Positions 37,741-48,677 of a stretch of 64,000 bases of DNA are shown here, one piece after another. Every line of letters starts with the position of its first letter. Position 1 is the first letter of the stretch. The position numbers were made by a program, and so were the translations under genes. The stretch comes from Pegoplata infirma (taxonomy: Eukaryota; Arthropoda; Insecta; Diptera; Anthomyiidae): assembly GCA_963921195.1 (NCBI GenBank), contig OY992536.1:992001-1056000 (forward strand), written 5' to 3'. The notes under the pieces are model-generated. The model saw only the letters and a list, made by a program, of their open reading frames with translations, was not told where the DNA came from and searched no databases.

Positions 37741-38475
37741 CAAAATTAAATGTTTTTTACAAAAAAATCTAAGATTCTGAAACATTTTTTCCATTGAAAA
37801 AGTCTCAAATTCTGAGTCTCAGACATTTTCCTACAGAAAAAGTATTAGATTCTGAAACAATTTTTAAATAGAGAAAATTTCACAATCTTAGAAATTTTCT
37901 CAGATTCCGGGATTCCCTAATGTCTAAGTAGTCTAAGGCATTTTTTTTATAAAAAAAAGTCTCAGACGCTTAAAAAATTTTTCTAAATAAAAACTGAGAA
38001 ATTCTCAGACATTTACCCTGATTTTTTTTTTCTAGGATGTTAAGAATTTTTTCCTACAGAAAAGGTCCAGTTTTTGCTATTAAAAAGTCTTAGATTCTGA
38101 GACATCTTTTAAACAGAAATAATCACAGATTCTGAGACATTATCTCAGAATCTGAGACGTTTTTCTTTCAAAAAAAGTCTTGCATTCTAAGACATTTTTT
38201 AAATAGAAAAAATTCCAAAATATATTTCCTATAAAAGATTTCGCATATTCTGTGTATTTTTTTTGTAGAAAAATTTTCAGATTCTAATAAACTTCTTTTT
38301 ATAGAAAAATCCTCAAATTTTCCCTGAAGAAAATTTTCTTGTTTTTTTTTATTTTTCCTATAATAATTCAAAGATTCAAAATCATTTTTCCTATAGAAAG
38401 ATTAAGATTCTTGGACGTTTTTCATAGAGAAAAATTCTCACATAATTTCCCCTTCATTCCTTTTTACGTTGATTA
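37741..38475. repeat. CTCAGATTCT-type array, left half
   Basis: Units mix ATTCTGAGACATTTTT, CTATAGAAAAA and GTCTCAGA. The array resumes at 41756 after the hAT-like element, so the insertion split it. Confidence 0.7.
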
Positions 38476-39159
38476 GATTATTTTAATGTTTCCAATTCGG
38501 TTAATCGATTAACCGATTCGTCGATTAATCGCCTCTATTTCGGTTAATGTCGAAACAAATAATTTAAAACGCAAATAATTATTCGACCCGATTAATCGGC
38601 TAAAATGGTTCGATTAACCGGTTAATATTATTATCTCTATATTCTACTATAATTTGTTTGAAACACTTCCTCTTTTTTACAAACACTTCCGAAAAAAGTC
38701 AAAACTACAGAAAAAAATATTCAGAAACCAGCAATTAACAGTTTAGAAAAGCAAAATTTAAAATTTACTCATTTAAAAGTCAGATATCCTAATTAAAGTT
38801 TTCAAACGCCATATTGAAAATCCCAATTAAAATTCAGAAAATCCAAATTGAAATTCAGAAAAACTTATTCTAATTCAAATTCAGAAATCTCAATTGAAAT
38901 TCAGAAATCAAAATCGAAATTCAGAAACGCCCAATTACAATTTACGAAAGCTCAATCCAAATTCAGAAAAGCTTATTGAAATTTAGAAATCCTAATTGAT
39001 ATTCAGAAACTTCCAATTTCACAAAATTGAAATTTACAGAAGCAAAACTTAAATTTAAAAATTCTAAATGAACTTCAGAAAAGATAATTCAGTTTCTGAA
39101 GAGCTAATAAAATTCAGAAATCCCAATTGAAATTTAGAAAAGCGAAATCAAATTATATA

Positions 39160-39641
39160 CACTCTAATCAAAATTTGTTGAAATTTACCCAATTTATAGT
39201 AGGAAACTGGACTCCTACTATAAATTGGGTAATTTTACTCTGAATGTGTAAATTGAATAAATTGACCACATGTGGTTAATTTAAATACAAAAGAGGTTAA
39301 AAAAAATATAAAAAAAAAAAAAAACATACGGCGCCAGCCAGCATCGAACTCGCCACCTTCTGATTTGAAAGTGCACTTCTTAACCACTACGCTACGGAAG
39401 CTTATACTTTTATCTGGCGTTTTAGTTATTTAGCATGTGTGGTATGTATGTTGTTCGACAATTTTATTTACGCATTTGTGTGTAAAATATTTGAATTAAC
39501 GGATATTATTTTTAATTTGCTGTGTTTAATTGGTTTGAATTTATTATACGCATTTAGTGTTTATATTAACACATAATGCGTGCTATTCAACAAAAATTTA
39601 CCCAATTTATAATAGTAAGTTTACATGCGTTTTTTAGAGTG
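39160..39641. mobile_element. TA-flanked MITE, CACTCTAA ends, with tRNA-like module
   Basis: TA is at 39158-39159 and 39642-39643, and the ends CACTCTAA and TTAGAGTG are inverted. The AATTTACCCAATTTATA stretch near 39184 is repeated directly near the right end and inverted at 39214, a second inner inverted repeat. Degraded copy at 27101. Confidence 0.75.
39330..39402 (-). repeat. tRNA-like pol III module (copy 4)
   Basis: On the minus strand, TAGCGTAGTGG fits the A-box exactly and GTTCGATGC fits the B-box exactly. GGCGCCGTATG and a run of 14 T follow (A-run on plus at 39311-39324). The order A-box, B-box, T-run is that of a complete pol III unit of about 80 nt. It is not a standard cloverleaf. 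Confidence 0.65.
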
Positions 39642-39795
39642 TAAATCAAAATTAATATTTAGAAGACACCAATTAAAATTCTGAAAAGCACAATTAAAAT
39701 TCAAAAATCGCAATTGAAATTAAGAAATAGCAATTAAAGTTTAGAAAAGCCAACTGAAATTCACAAATCTGAATTGATATTCATAGCACAGACTA

Positions 39796-40094
39796 AAGCC
39801 TGAATTACTTTAAACTTGCATGAAACGTAGACTCTTTAACAAAATTCAGTAAGTAAAAAACGTACAGAACATTTTTATTTATGTTTTGTTTTTGTCTATC
39901 GCATTGTATTTTTTGTCACGTTGAAACGTAGAGAAATTCTATTTTCAACAGAATTTCTCTACGTTTTGATGTGACAAAAAATACAATGCGTTAGACACAA
40001 ACAAAACATAAATAAAAATGTTCTGTACTATTTTTACTCACTGAATTTTGCTTAAGAGTCTACGTTTCATGCACGTTTAAAGTAATTCAGGCTT
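39796..40094. mobile_element. 300-bp near-perfect palindrome MITE
   Basis: Arms of about 145 bp run from AAGCCTGAATTACTTTAAAC inward to GAGAAATTCT (39931-39940) and invert from AGAATTTCTC (39950) to CAGGCTT, with a loop of about 9 bp. TA precedes it. The host element lacks this sequence in its other copy. Confidence 0.85.
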
Positions 40095-40145
40095 AATACA
40101 ACTTGACATAAATAACAGGTGTCAAAAAAGTATTCTTTAACCATA

Positions 40146-40632
40146 CCCAGCAAAAACATGGTAATGAGTTGTGAAAAATAATCATTACCAAGTACATTAT
40201 TTATAATGAGTACCCATTACCATTAACATTATTTTAAGCCCAAAAGTAACTACTTCTCAGTAATATGTTATAAAAGCACTTTTAAGTAATAATATCTTCT
40301 TGCACTTGCAGTTTTTAACCTTAACAATTCAATTAACTTAAAAAGTACTTAAAAACTTAATAAAAATTACGCAATTTTTAAGTTTTAGTAAAAAAAAGTT
40401 AAATTTTAAAAGTGTTAATAAACTAATTATTTTACTTCTTATTGGTAATGGGTTTTTACTCCTTATTTGTAATCCGAGGCAGTAACTACTTATGTATCTC
40501 CATACTCTTCACTAGTTATTTTTGTCTCACGCCCTTGTTAAAATAATTAGTGTTTCATTCAATAAGTAACTACTGATTAACATCTTTTTCGGATTACAAA
40601 ACCCATTACTAGTAATGCCAATTTTTGCTGGG
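40146..40632. mobile_element. TA-flanked MITE, TIR CCCAGCAAAAA
   Basis: TA is at 40144-40145 and 40633-40634. The ends CCCAGCAAAAA and TTTTTGCTGGG are exact inverses. The interior repeats GGTAATGAGT/ACTCATTACC-like units. CCCAGCAAAA also occurs at 8613 and 43703 without a partner. Confidence 0.82.
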
Positions 40633-40872
40633 TATAGTTAACATTTTCAAATTATTCTACGAATTAGGTTAGAAAGAGAAAACTGATATAACGCGCCATA
40701 AGAAAAATGGATGCCAGATCGGTTTTTGTAGTTTTACTCACTCCTAAGTCGTAGAAAGTGTTGCCTTGTTAGCGTAAAACGGACTGAACCGCTGTGTTTT
40801 CTCCTAAAATCGCTTAGTTTTTCCCCATTTTTTCTTATAAAACTCTATTGTCGAGTCTGTATATAGTCTGTG

Positions 40873-41231
40873 TTCATAGTTTAAAAAATCAAAATTTAAA
40901 TTTAAAAATTACAATTATATTTTACAATTATAAGTAAATTGAAATTTTGAAATCCCAATTAAAAAACGGAAATGGCCAATTAAAACTCAGAAATCCCGCT
41001 TGAAATTTTGAAAATTCCAAATAAAATTTTGGAATTTTTATTATATATAAATTTTCATAGTTTAAAAAATCAAAATTTAAATTTAAAAATTACAATTATA
41101 TTTAACAATTATAAGTAAATTGAAATTTTGAAATCCCTATTGAAAAACGGAAACGGCCAATTGAAACTCAGAAATCCCGATTGAAATTTTGAAAATTCCA
41201 AATAAAATTTTGGAATTTTTATTATATCTTA
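40873..41231. repeat. 181-bp tandem duplication
   Basis: TTCATAGTTTAAAAAATCAA starts units at 40873 and 41054. The two copies are over 90% alike by eye. Each holds AATTGAAATTTTGAAATCCC-type minisatellite units. Confidence 0.85.
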
Positions 41232-41755
41232 ATTTCAATTAGTTGCGTTTTGGTTTTCCCCTTTAAAAACTGCACACAAAAAATTTTAAAGAAAAAAATT
41301 TTAATTAAAAATTTTAGAAAGTTCGATTTTGTTTTTAATAATCTTTTTTATTGATATGATAAAATTTTTTAATAGATTTCGAAAATTTCCGTGAATTGAG
41401 AATAAATGCACTTTTGCGATAGTAAACTTTTACAAATTTTAGTAATTAATACTATTTCTTTCGTGATGGGTGCAAAATCAATTAAAATAGTAATTAAAAC
41501 TCATTCTAATTTTTTGTGTGTGTGTATAAAGACTGAAAATGAAATTTTACTTAAAATTCTTTTATTTTTTGTTACATCACTTTAAAAAAATCGCTTAAAA
41601 TTAATTTTTCATTGTTTTTGACGATTAATCGATTAATCGCCACTTTTTCCGATTAATCGACCCGAATAACCGATTAACCAATTTTCGTCAATTTTCGAAT
41701 AATGCCCTAACCGGTTAACCGGCAGGGTCGAATAATTGTAAACACTAGATTATTT

Positions 41756-42320
41756 CTAATAAAAAATTCTCAGATTTTTCCTTTAGTAAATTCTCAGATG
41801 ATTTATCATATAGAAAAACTGTTAGAATTTTCTCTAAACAATTTCGTATTATTCCAATAGGAAAATTCTCAGATTTTTTCTAAAAAATTCTAAGAAAAAT
41901 AAAAAAAAAAAAATAAAACTTTTTTAATATTTTAAAAGAAATAAATAGATAAATTTTGATTAAATTTTTAATTGTGACCATTAAAAATTTACTCAAATTT
42001 CTTTCAAACATTTAATAAATTTTTATTAAAAATTTACTCAATACTATTAAATCGTTTACTGGTGCAAAATTGAGTAATTTTTTACTCAATAGTATTAAAA
42101 ATTTACTCAAATATTTTTTTTATTTTTTTCTGTGTACAGAAAAATTCTCAAATGTTTTGTATAGAAAAATTATATAGATTTTTTTAAATTTTTCCTAGAA
42201 AAATTCAAAAAGTTTTTCATAAAGAAATTTCTAAGAGTACGAGACATTTTTCCTTTAGAAAAATTTTAAGATTCTTAGACGTTTTTCATAGAAAAAATTC
42301 TCAGATTATTTAATTTTCAT
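41756..42320. repeat. CTCAGATTCT-type array, right half
   Basis: Same unit type as 37741-38475, continuing after the hAT-like insertion. A CACAG-type insert occupies about 41893-42136. Confidence 0.65.
41893..42136. mobile_element. CACAG-type AT-rich element
   Basis: It contains AATTGTGACCATTAAAAATT, TTTACTCAATACTATTAAAT and GGTGCAAAATTGAGTAATTT, and ends TTTTTTTCTGTG, as in the fragments at 14354, 16860-16941 and 46957. The left end is approximate. Confidence 0.5.
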
Positions 42321-43713
42321 TCCTCTTCTTTCGTTTCCTTCCTTATTTCTTTTTGAACTTTAGGCACCCACCTCTTAACAACGAGCAGAGTTATCGTTCT
42401 TATACGATTATTTTCATGCTATTAGGAATGCAAAACAAGGAACTTTTTTTTTGCGGCAAATAGCGGTCAAAGTTGGAAAAAATGACGTATGTTGACCAAA
42501 ATTCATGTTCGAATTTTTTGACCAAATCAGGCTCAAAAATTCTGAAATTTTACGTATTTCAGTGCAAAAATGTTTAAAAAAATCCAAAACCGCGATTTTG
42601 GTCAACAGATGCTGATCCAAATTGGTCTCAAAAGTTGGAAAATGGTAAGTGTGTAATCTTAAAAATATATTAAAAAAAAAACGCGATTTTGGTCCAAAAA
42701 TGCTTTTCTGGGATTTTGGTCCAAAAATGCTGATCTGCAATTTTAGTCTACAGATCAGCATTGATCAGCATCTGTGTGCGCTTAAGAAAGAAATGCCGTT
42801 ATTTTTCTCATTATTCCATAAATTATATTTTTACTAGGGTTTTGCGATTCATCCTTTTAAAACTTATCAAAAAAACAGAAATATGTATGAAAACTCAAAC
42901 AAAAAAAAACCAAACCAGCAGCAAGCATAAAAAAGAAGAAAAGTTTATAAAACAATTGGTTTTGTGTTGGTTTTGAAAATGTCACAAGTGGGCACTTTAG
43001 CACCAAACCAATCCTAACCAACACAAACGAACAACAACAAAGACATGCCATTGGTTTGTTGTTCTTGTTGTTCTTGTATTGTTATCAAAAGTTTTGTATT
43101 TCTGTGTAAAATTGTAATGAAATGAAAACAAACGTTTATTTCCGTTAGAGTTTACTTTTTTAGGCGCTTTTAACCTTCGCCTCCTTCCGGCCGTCATTTT
43201 GGGTTTGAATAGAGATACATACATACGTACGCAAACTATTTCGCCTTCCAATTTTTGTTTTTTTAAATGGTTCAAAGGACAATTATCGTTGGGGAAAAAA
43301 CTTAAATTTTTTTTTTTTTTTTTGAAATTGTTCGATAACATGATGTACAAGCATGAGCCAAAATACAACTACATGTAGTAGTATTTATTTAGCCTGTATA
43401 TTTTGTATAAATACAATCATCATAAGTATCATTGTTGTCGTTGTTCGCATTGTGGCCGTTACTGTTGTGTTTTTGTTATTTCAATTGTTAAAGTGGTAGT
43501 GGCTGTGTTTTTTTTGTCATGGTATTAGTGTTGAGTAAATATTTCTTTTGACAATACACATTGATCCTAAATTATAAATGATTTTCAGCATAAACTTAAC
43601 AAATTAACATTTGTTTTTTATGTCAGCAATTAATTTTTAAAGAGTTTATAAATGTGAGTTATTTTAATAAAATGTTGTATTTTCTATCTGTTCTAGAAGT
43701 AACCCAGCAAAAA
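42321..43713. other. gene-free stretch with GATTTTGGTCCAAAAATGCT repeats
   Basis: 42590-42760 repeats a GATTTTGGTC(C/A)A motif four or more times, which creates the 115-codon reverse frame here. From 42990 to 43550 the sequence looks unique and intron-like (AACAACAACAAAG, TTGTTGTTCTTG). No exon is recognised. Confidence 0.45.
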
Positions 43714-44322
43714 AACAAGTAAGAGTATTAAAGTGCGGCTGTGCCGAATCTTATACCTTCCAACACGTAAAAAAATGGCAGAGGCGTCGTTTAAGGGGGG
43801 TCTGCGGACAACTTTCCCCTCGCGATAAATGTCAACTAATTCATTTTATATGCTTTTTGCACTTTAGTTATACAATTTTAGCATTATTTTAATTATTTTT
43901 GTTTATCCACGCCCACAAAATGGGGGGGGGGGGGACTAAAAAAATGTCATTTTCTTGTACCCTGGATCGAACTTTAGACTATGAACTTCTTCTGATATAA
44001 AAATGTTTTATTTACTTAGCAAAATTACAAAAAACCTGTTAAAAATAGCGTTTTTATAGAGGTTGATTTAGTTTCTTAAAGGGGAACTTTTTTTCCTCCT
44101 GATCCGATTTTGCCGATTTCCGAAATTAACCAGCTCTTTTACTTTGGACTGCATTGTGTCTTCCACAGACGGACGGACAGACGAACATCACTAGAATGTG
44201 TTGAAATCGATCACTGATCAATAATATATATACTTTATGGGGTCCTAGGCCTATATTTCGATGCGTTACATACGGAATGACAAAGAGAGTAAACCCCTAT
44301 ACTGTGGTTGGAGGATATAAAA
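43714..44322 (+). mobile_element. INE-1/Helentron-like copy
   Basis: It starts AACAAGTAAGAGTATTAAAG, then GTGCCGAATCTTATACC, and ends GGAGGATATAA after CAGACGGACGGACAGACG, GATCACTGATCAATAATA and CGATGCGTTACATACGGAAT. It includes a 13-G run at 43922-43934. Confidence 0.6.
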
Positions 44323-44834
44323 AAAGGAATTCAGATTGGAGAACTTTAAAAGTTTTAAAGTTGTTTCGGCCGAGCCGTGATCAGAAAAGTTGTATCAAAT
44401 CGGCTTTTGGAGATATAAGCATTTTATTTTTTGTGGACCAAGCCTTCAAAACAGACAATTTTTATTAATATTGGAAAAGTGTATTAATTCCTAATAAAAT
44501 TACCAAGCTTTTTGCAAAAAAATCCGGACTCATTGTCAGTACGATCAAGGATACCATCAGGACATTATAGGGAAGTTTAAATATGCATTTTTTGGTTATA
44601 TCCTTATAAGTGTCTGAAATTTGCAAGAAATTTCCTATTCAATGCAGATATATAAAGAAGGCACTCCAATAACGAGGACCTGTGGTTATAATTTAAAATC
44701 CATTGAGAATATCCAACAATATTTTTAAAATAAGTCAAAGTTTTGGAACAAATTTTAATATTTTTTTTTCATACACTTTTTCATACTAATTTTTATGATT
44801 TTTTGGTAAAATAAAAAAAAAAATATTTTAAGTA
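44323..44834. other. gene-free stretch
   Basis: Nothing recognised. Confidence 0.4.
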
Positions 44835-45459
44835 CACTCAAAATAAATTCTCTGTCCAATCAGCAGAAAAATCTGCTGAAAATACACCCATTTTGAGCCC
44901 TATGAGAAATCTGCTGATTTTAGCAGACACGGTTTGCTAAATATCTGTCATAAGGGGTGAATAAATATAACAAGAAAACAAAAACATACGCCGCCAGCCA
45001 GCATCGAACTCGCCACCTTCCGATTTGAAAGTACACTTCTTAACCACTAGGCTACGGAAGCTTATACTTATATCTGGCGTTTTAGTTATTAAACATGTGT
45101 GTTGTTCGACAGCAGAGAAATCTGATTTTAGCAGAAATATCTGCTGATTTTAGCAGGAAAATCTGCTGATTTTAGCAGAACAATCTGCTGATTTCAGCAG
45201 AACAATCTGCTGATTTCAGCAGAGCAATCTGCTGACAATCTGTTCTGCTTTTTTTTATATAAAAAAATTTCTTGAAAAAATAATGAAATTCAGCAAACAA
45301 AATCAGTATAAACATAGTAAAATATCTGTTATTTTCTTAAACTGAATGACAGAGATTTTCGTGAAAATATCCTTCTCAGCAGAACAATCTGCTAAAAGAT
45401 TGCTAATTCAAATTGAAAGTAGTTTTACAGATTTTTTGACAGAGTTTTTCTTTTGAGTG
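44835..45459. mobile_element. TA-flanked MITE of CAGCAGATTG-type repeats with tRNA-like module
   Basis: TA is at 44833-44834 and 45460-45461. The TIR CACTCAAAA(T/G)AAA..CTCTGTC is inverted at the right end. The interior repeats AATCTGCTGATTT(T/C)AGCAG. About 130 bp (44984-45113) is a module shared with the 27.1 and 39.2 kb MITEs, although the rest differs. Related fragments are at 1501 and 57.9 kb. Confidence 0.8.
44990..45062 (-). repeat. tRNA-like pol III module (copy 5)
   Basis: On the minus strand, TAGCCTAGTGG fits the A-box exactly and GTTCGATGC fits the B-box exactly, with TTTTTG downstream. It is nearly identical to copies 3 and 4 despite a different host MITE. Confidence 0.65.
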
Positions 45460-45475
45460 TAGGTTTATTCTAGCA

Positions 45476-45587
45476 CATACTTGGGACCTGGCATTACTTT
45501 TGCATGAAAAAACAATGCCAATGCCTGCTGTTTCATTGGCATTTTACATGAAAAAACTAATGCCTCAATGCTTTGGTCCCAAGTATG
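45476..45587. mobile_element. 112-bp hAT-like MITE, TIR CATACTTGGGACC
   Basis: The exact 13-bp TIR is flanked by TTCTAGCA (45468-45475) and TTCTAGCT (45588-45595), 7 of 8 matching. The interior carries AATGCC/GGCATT motifs in both orientations. Confidence 0.78.
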
Positions 45588-45914
45588 TTCTAGCTCTAGG
45601 TCACTATTTTCTTAACTAATTAAAACTATGATATTCTCATAGAATAATTTTCAAGGAAATTATTTTTCTCTTTTAAATTTATTTGTGTTGGTCATTTTTG
45701 CAAGACTTAATCGACACGTGTTTCGGAATTTGTCACATTCCATTCTCAAGATTATTTAGCACATATAAAAGCCCTATACTACAAGTAGCAATGGGATTTT
45801 AATAAGTTCCTTTGCTAGTAAAAATTTAATTTGTTTATTGTTAATAGGATGTAGATTCAGAAAAAAATAAATTGTTTGACCAGTTTATACTTTGTACAGA
45901 CTAGCGAGATTTTA

Positions 45915-45959
45915 AAATCACTATGTGATTTTCCTTTGAACAAAATCACATAGTGATTT
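45915..45959. repeat. perfect 18-bp inverted repeat
   Basis: AAATCACTATGTGATTTT (45915-45932) is inverted at 45942-45959. Each arm is itself nearly palindromic. Confidence 0.88.
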
Positions 45960-46956
45960 ACAAAATCATCTTAAATTGTACTAGCATAAAGAAAAATCAC
46001 AAAATCATTTCAACTTATCATGGTAAGTTCTTGTAGTGTGAACGTGGCCTTAGACCCATTTTTTGAACTAAAATAATGTTAATCCTAATCTTAATCCAAT
46101 GCAAAAAAAAAAAACTACTATTCCAAAAACAATTGTTATTAAATATATTGTAGAATTAGTCTTAGAAATATCTAAGAATAAGAGTTCAATTTGACCTCCT
46201 AAAAATTTTCATTATGTAGATACTTAGCAAGTTTTGAATATTCTCCCTCGATATATTTAAGTTGTTTTACCGCACCGTGAGAAGTAATCATTTTGTGCTG
46301 TAGGAACACATTTACAATAATGTTGATGGTAGTTGTTGTCGTTTTTTTAGTAACTGCAGAAAATAATAATAAAAACACAAAAACATAAAAATACACATAC
46401 AAATATAGCAGTACATAAACCATTTAGCAAGGTGAAACAGGTAATGCAACCATGATGATAGGACAGATGCACTGAAAACTACAACTGTGTGCTACTGCAC
46501 TCAAAGGAAAATATTTTTTTTTTTAAATACTGTGAATTGAAATTTAGCATTTTTTTGCAGAGTGTTTTGTTGAATATAAAATTTTAATAAAATTTTTTGT
46601 TACTTTATTAAATTAGTGAACTTTAGCTACAATTTTACTAATTCTATTTGCTAGGTTTCAAATACTACGCATTCAAAATTTAGTAGACGAATGTGCTTAT
46701 TTGACTGTGCGTATCGTCCATTTTGTTGCGATATTTTACAGCTTTTCTTTTACATTAGAAACAAGTTATCCTGAAACATCAATTTTTTAAATAGAATATT
46801 TAATAAAGTCAAAAGTTCAAGCAAACCAAGTCTTCTGAAATAAGTAAATTTCTTAATTTTTTTTTTACAGTGTACCGTTTTTATGACTAGCATTTATGAG
46901 AACTGGTTTAACCACTTACATAACCACAAACTTTAGCGAAAAATTCTAGCCTGCCA
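45960..46956. other. gene-free stretch
   Basis: TGCACTCAAAGG at 46497 and TTTACAGTGTA near 46872 could bound a weak TA-type element, but I do not claim it. No exon is seen. Confidence 0.4.
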
Positions 46957-47609
46957 CACAGAAAAAAAAGTAAAAAAACATTGAGTACATTTTTAATTGC
47001 ATTGAGTAAAAAAGGGTGCAATTTTGCACCAGCAAAGAATTTAATAGTAAATTTTGAATAAAAATTTAATAAATCCTTACAAAAAAAAAAAAAATAATAA
47101 TGTTTCAATTGTGTCAAGTGAAAATTTCTACTAAAAATTTATCAATTTCGTTTTTAAAAAGTCTCACATTTTTTTTTACAAAAAATTTTTAAGCTTTCCA
47201 AATACAATTAGCGTCGAACCTGAATGAAATTCCTTCGCGTAAGAAGTAAAAAAAAAAACAAAAACAGACAAACAATTAAATATTTGAAATATTTACGTCC
47301 GTTTGATTTAGATACCTCACATTTAAATTGTACAAACGAGAATGTGTTGGGCGTTACGCCTTACGCAACGTTATTTATTTTAAGTTCGACGCTTTAAGAC
47401 ATGGGAATGGAAATATTTTATAAAAATTATTGCATAGCTTCATATACATATACAAAAAACTATAAACTAAACGAGAACTAAAAAAAACCTAGAAAATTAA
47501 AAAATAGTTTAAAATATAAAATTTTTGTTAATTATTAACTAAAATAGTTTTTTTTTTTGAATTTAAAAAAGTGGTTACTTAAATTATTTTTCTCATATTT
47601 TTTTCTGTG
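46957..47609. mobile_element. CACAG-ended AT-rich element with nested insert
   Basis: It opens CACAGAAAAAAAAGT and closes TTTTTTTCTGTG. It holds GAGTAAAAAAGGGTGCAATT and CATATACAAAAAACTATAAA, shared with 1-217. An insert of about 184 bp (47210-47393) has TIR AGCGTCGAAC and contains GGGCGTTACGCCTTACGC, seen inverted at 16.6 kb. Confidence 0.6.
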
Positions 47610-47762
47610 CATGCAACCAGTTAAAAGTAAATATCAACATCATCAACAGCAGCAATAACAACAATCTCTAGAAATACAAGCATGAAACTATTTTTTTTTT
47701 TTTTGTTTTTTTTTTGAGAAGTTGCCGTGTTTAAGATAATTCATGTGGAAAACTACATTAAT

Positions 47763-48051
47763 GGCCGCTGTTCCAAAAAAAGTAATTCACATAAAAAATG
47801 TGAAAATGAAAATTTCCGAATTTTTTTGGTGTTCTAGATTTCACATCCGAATTTCTTTTTCGTTTTATTTCACATAAATAAAATTTGGTGAAAGTAAAAC
47901 GAATGCACTTTTTTCATTATAATTTTTTCAATTTTAATTATTCGATTTCAAATTCTAATGAAAACGTGATCAATAAAACACTAAACTTGATTTCATGTGA
48001 TTCGGAAATTTTCATGTGAATTGAAAAGTTGTGAAAGACAGAACAGAGGCC
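47763..48051. mobile_element. inverted-repeat MITE, GGCC(G/T)CTGTTC ends
   Basis: GGCCGCTGTTCC at the left pairs with GAACAGAGGCC at the right. AAAATTTCCGAAT and TTCACAT motifs are inverted near both ends. No clear TSD. Confidence 0.55.
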
Positions 48052-48677
48052 AATGTGCCATTTTTCAATGGATTTTTCTAAAGAATAATGTATTTTTTTT
48101 TAAACAAAATTATGTTAATCGTACAACCTTGAAGAGTTTAAAGGAAAATATTTATCAAAAATTCTTACTACAGTAAAACCAATTTTAATAAAACTTTAAA
48201 TCAGTCAATTGCAATATTTATAATATTCCAAAATAGGCAAATGTGCCGATGAGGAAAAATTCTATTGGAATTCCTTAAGCAAATTTAATCAGGTTCTAAC
48301 GAATCATTGAAAATTTTTGGAGTTTTCGAAAAAAAAAAATTTTGAAAAATTTAATAAAAAAACTTCCCAAAACATTTTTTGATAGGAACACAAAAAAAGC
48401 ATTAAAAATATTTTTAGGATTTTTTTTTTAATTTTTAAAATCCCGAACACAAAATTTTTTGTTGCGTTTTGGACGAAAAATGTTTTTTTTTTTAAATTAT
48501 CTAAATTCCAAAAACTTTTTTGAAAACCTTCTATATCCCGGACACATATATCTTTTTCGATAATGTCAGAACCAACGGGCCGATTAACAGACTTATAATT
48601 TGATTTACCACGTCAGTACAGAGACACAAAAAATACTAACATGGAAAGTATTCCAACCGTTATTTGCCTGAAACTTA
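48052..48677. other. gene-free stretch
   Basis: Nothing recognised. Confidence 0.4.

Larger units (their letters stand above)
39787..40872. mobile_element. CACAGACTA-ended element with two inserts
   Basis: The 7-bp direct repeat TTCATAG is at 39780-39786 and 40873-40879, with an exact 9-bp TIR CACAGACTA. Comparison with the truncated copy at 34890-35151 shows that the palindrome at 39796 and the CCCAGC element at 40146 are later insertions. Confidence 0.72.
38484..41747. mobile_element. 3.3-kb hAT-like element with TTAATCG motifs
   Basis: The exact 8-bp TSD GATTATTT is at 38476-38483 and 41748-41755. The ends TAATGTTTCCAAT and ATTGTAAACACTA are inverted with two mismatches. CGATTAATCG and GGTTAACC motifs crowd both ends (38498-38635, 41622-41735). 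The interior has AATTGAAATTCAGAAA minisatellite units plus nested elements at 39160 and 39787. No transposase is present. Confidence 0.87.

Noticed and set aside
39330..39402. Functional tRNA gene
   Set aside because: A- and B-boxes fit, but acceptor and anticodon arms do not pair convincingly, and near-identical copies sit in MITEs.
41273..41520. Small element with CACACAAAAAATT ends
   Set aside because: The inverted ends are real but simple in sequence, and no TSD or TA flanks are visible, so it could be chance in AT-rich DNA.
42414..42761. 115-codon reverse frame with repeated FGPKS
   Set aside because: It is produced by tandem GATTTTGGTCCAAAAATGCT repeats; both strands give similar repeat frames.
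42997..43368. 123-codon reverse frame
   Set aside because: Basic, low-complexity, spans a T-run (poly-K). No domain or splice context seen.
46498..46872. Weak TA-type MITE (GCACTCAAAGG to ACAGTGTA)
   Set aside because: Ends match over only a few bases and TA is present on one side only.
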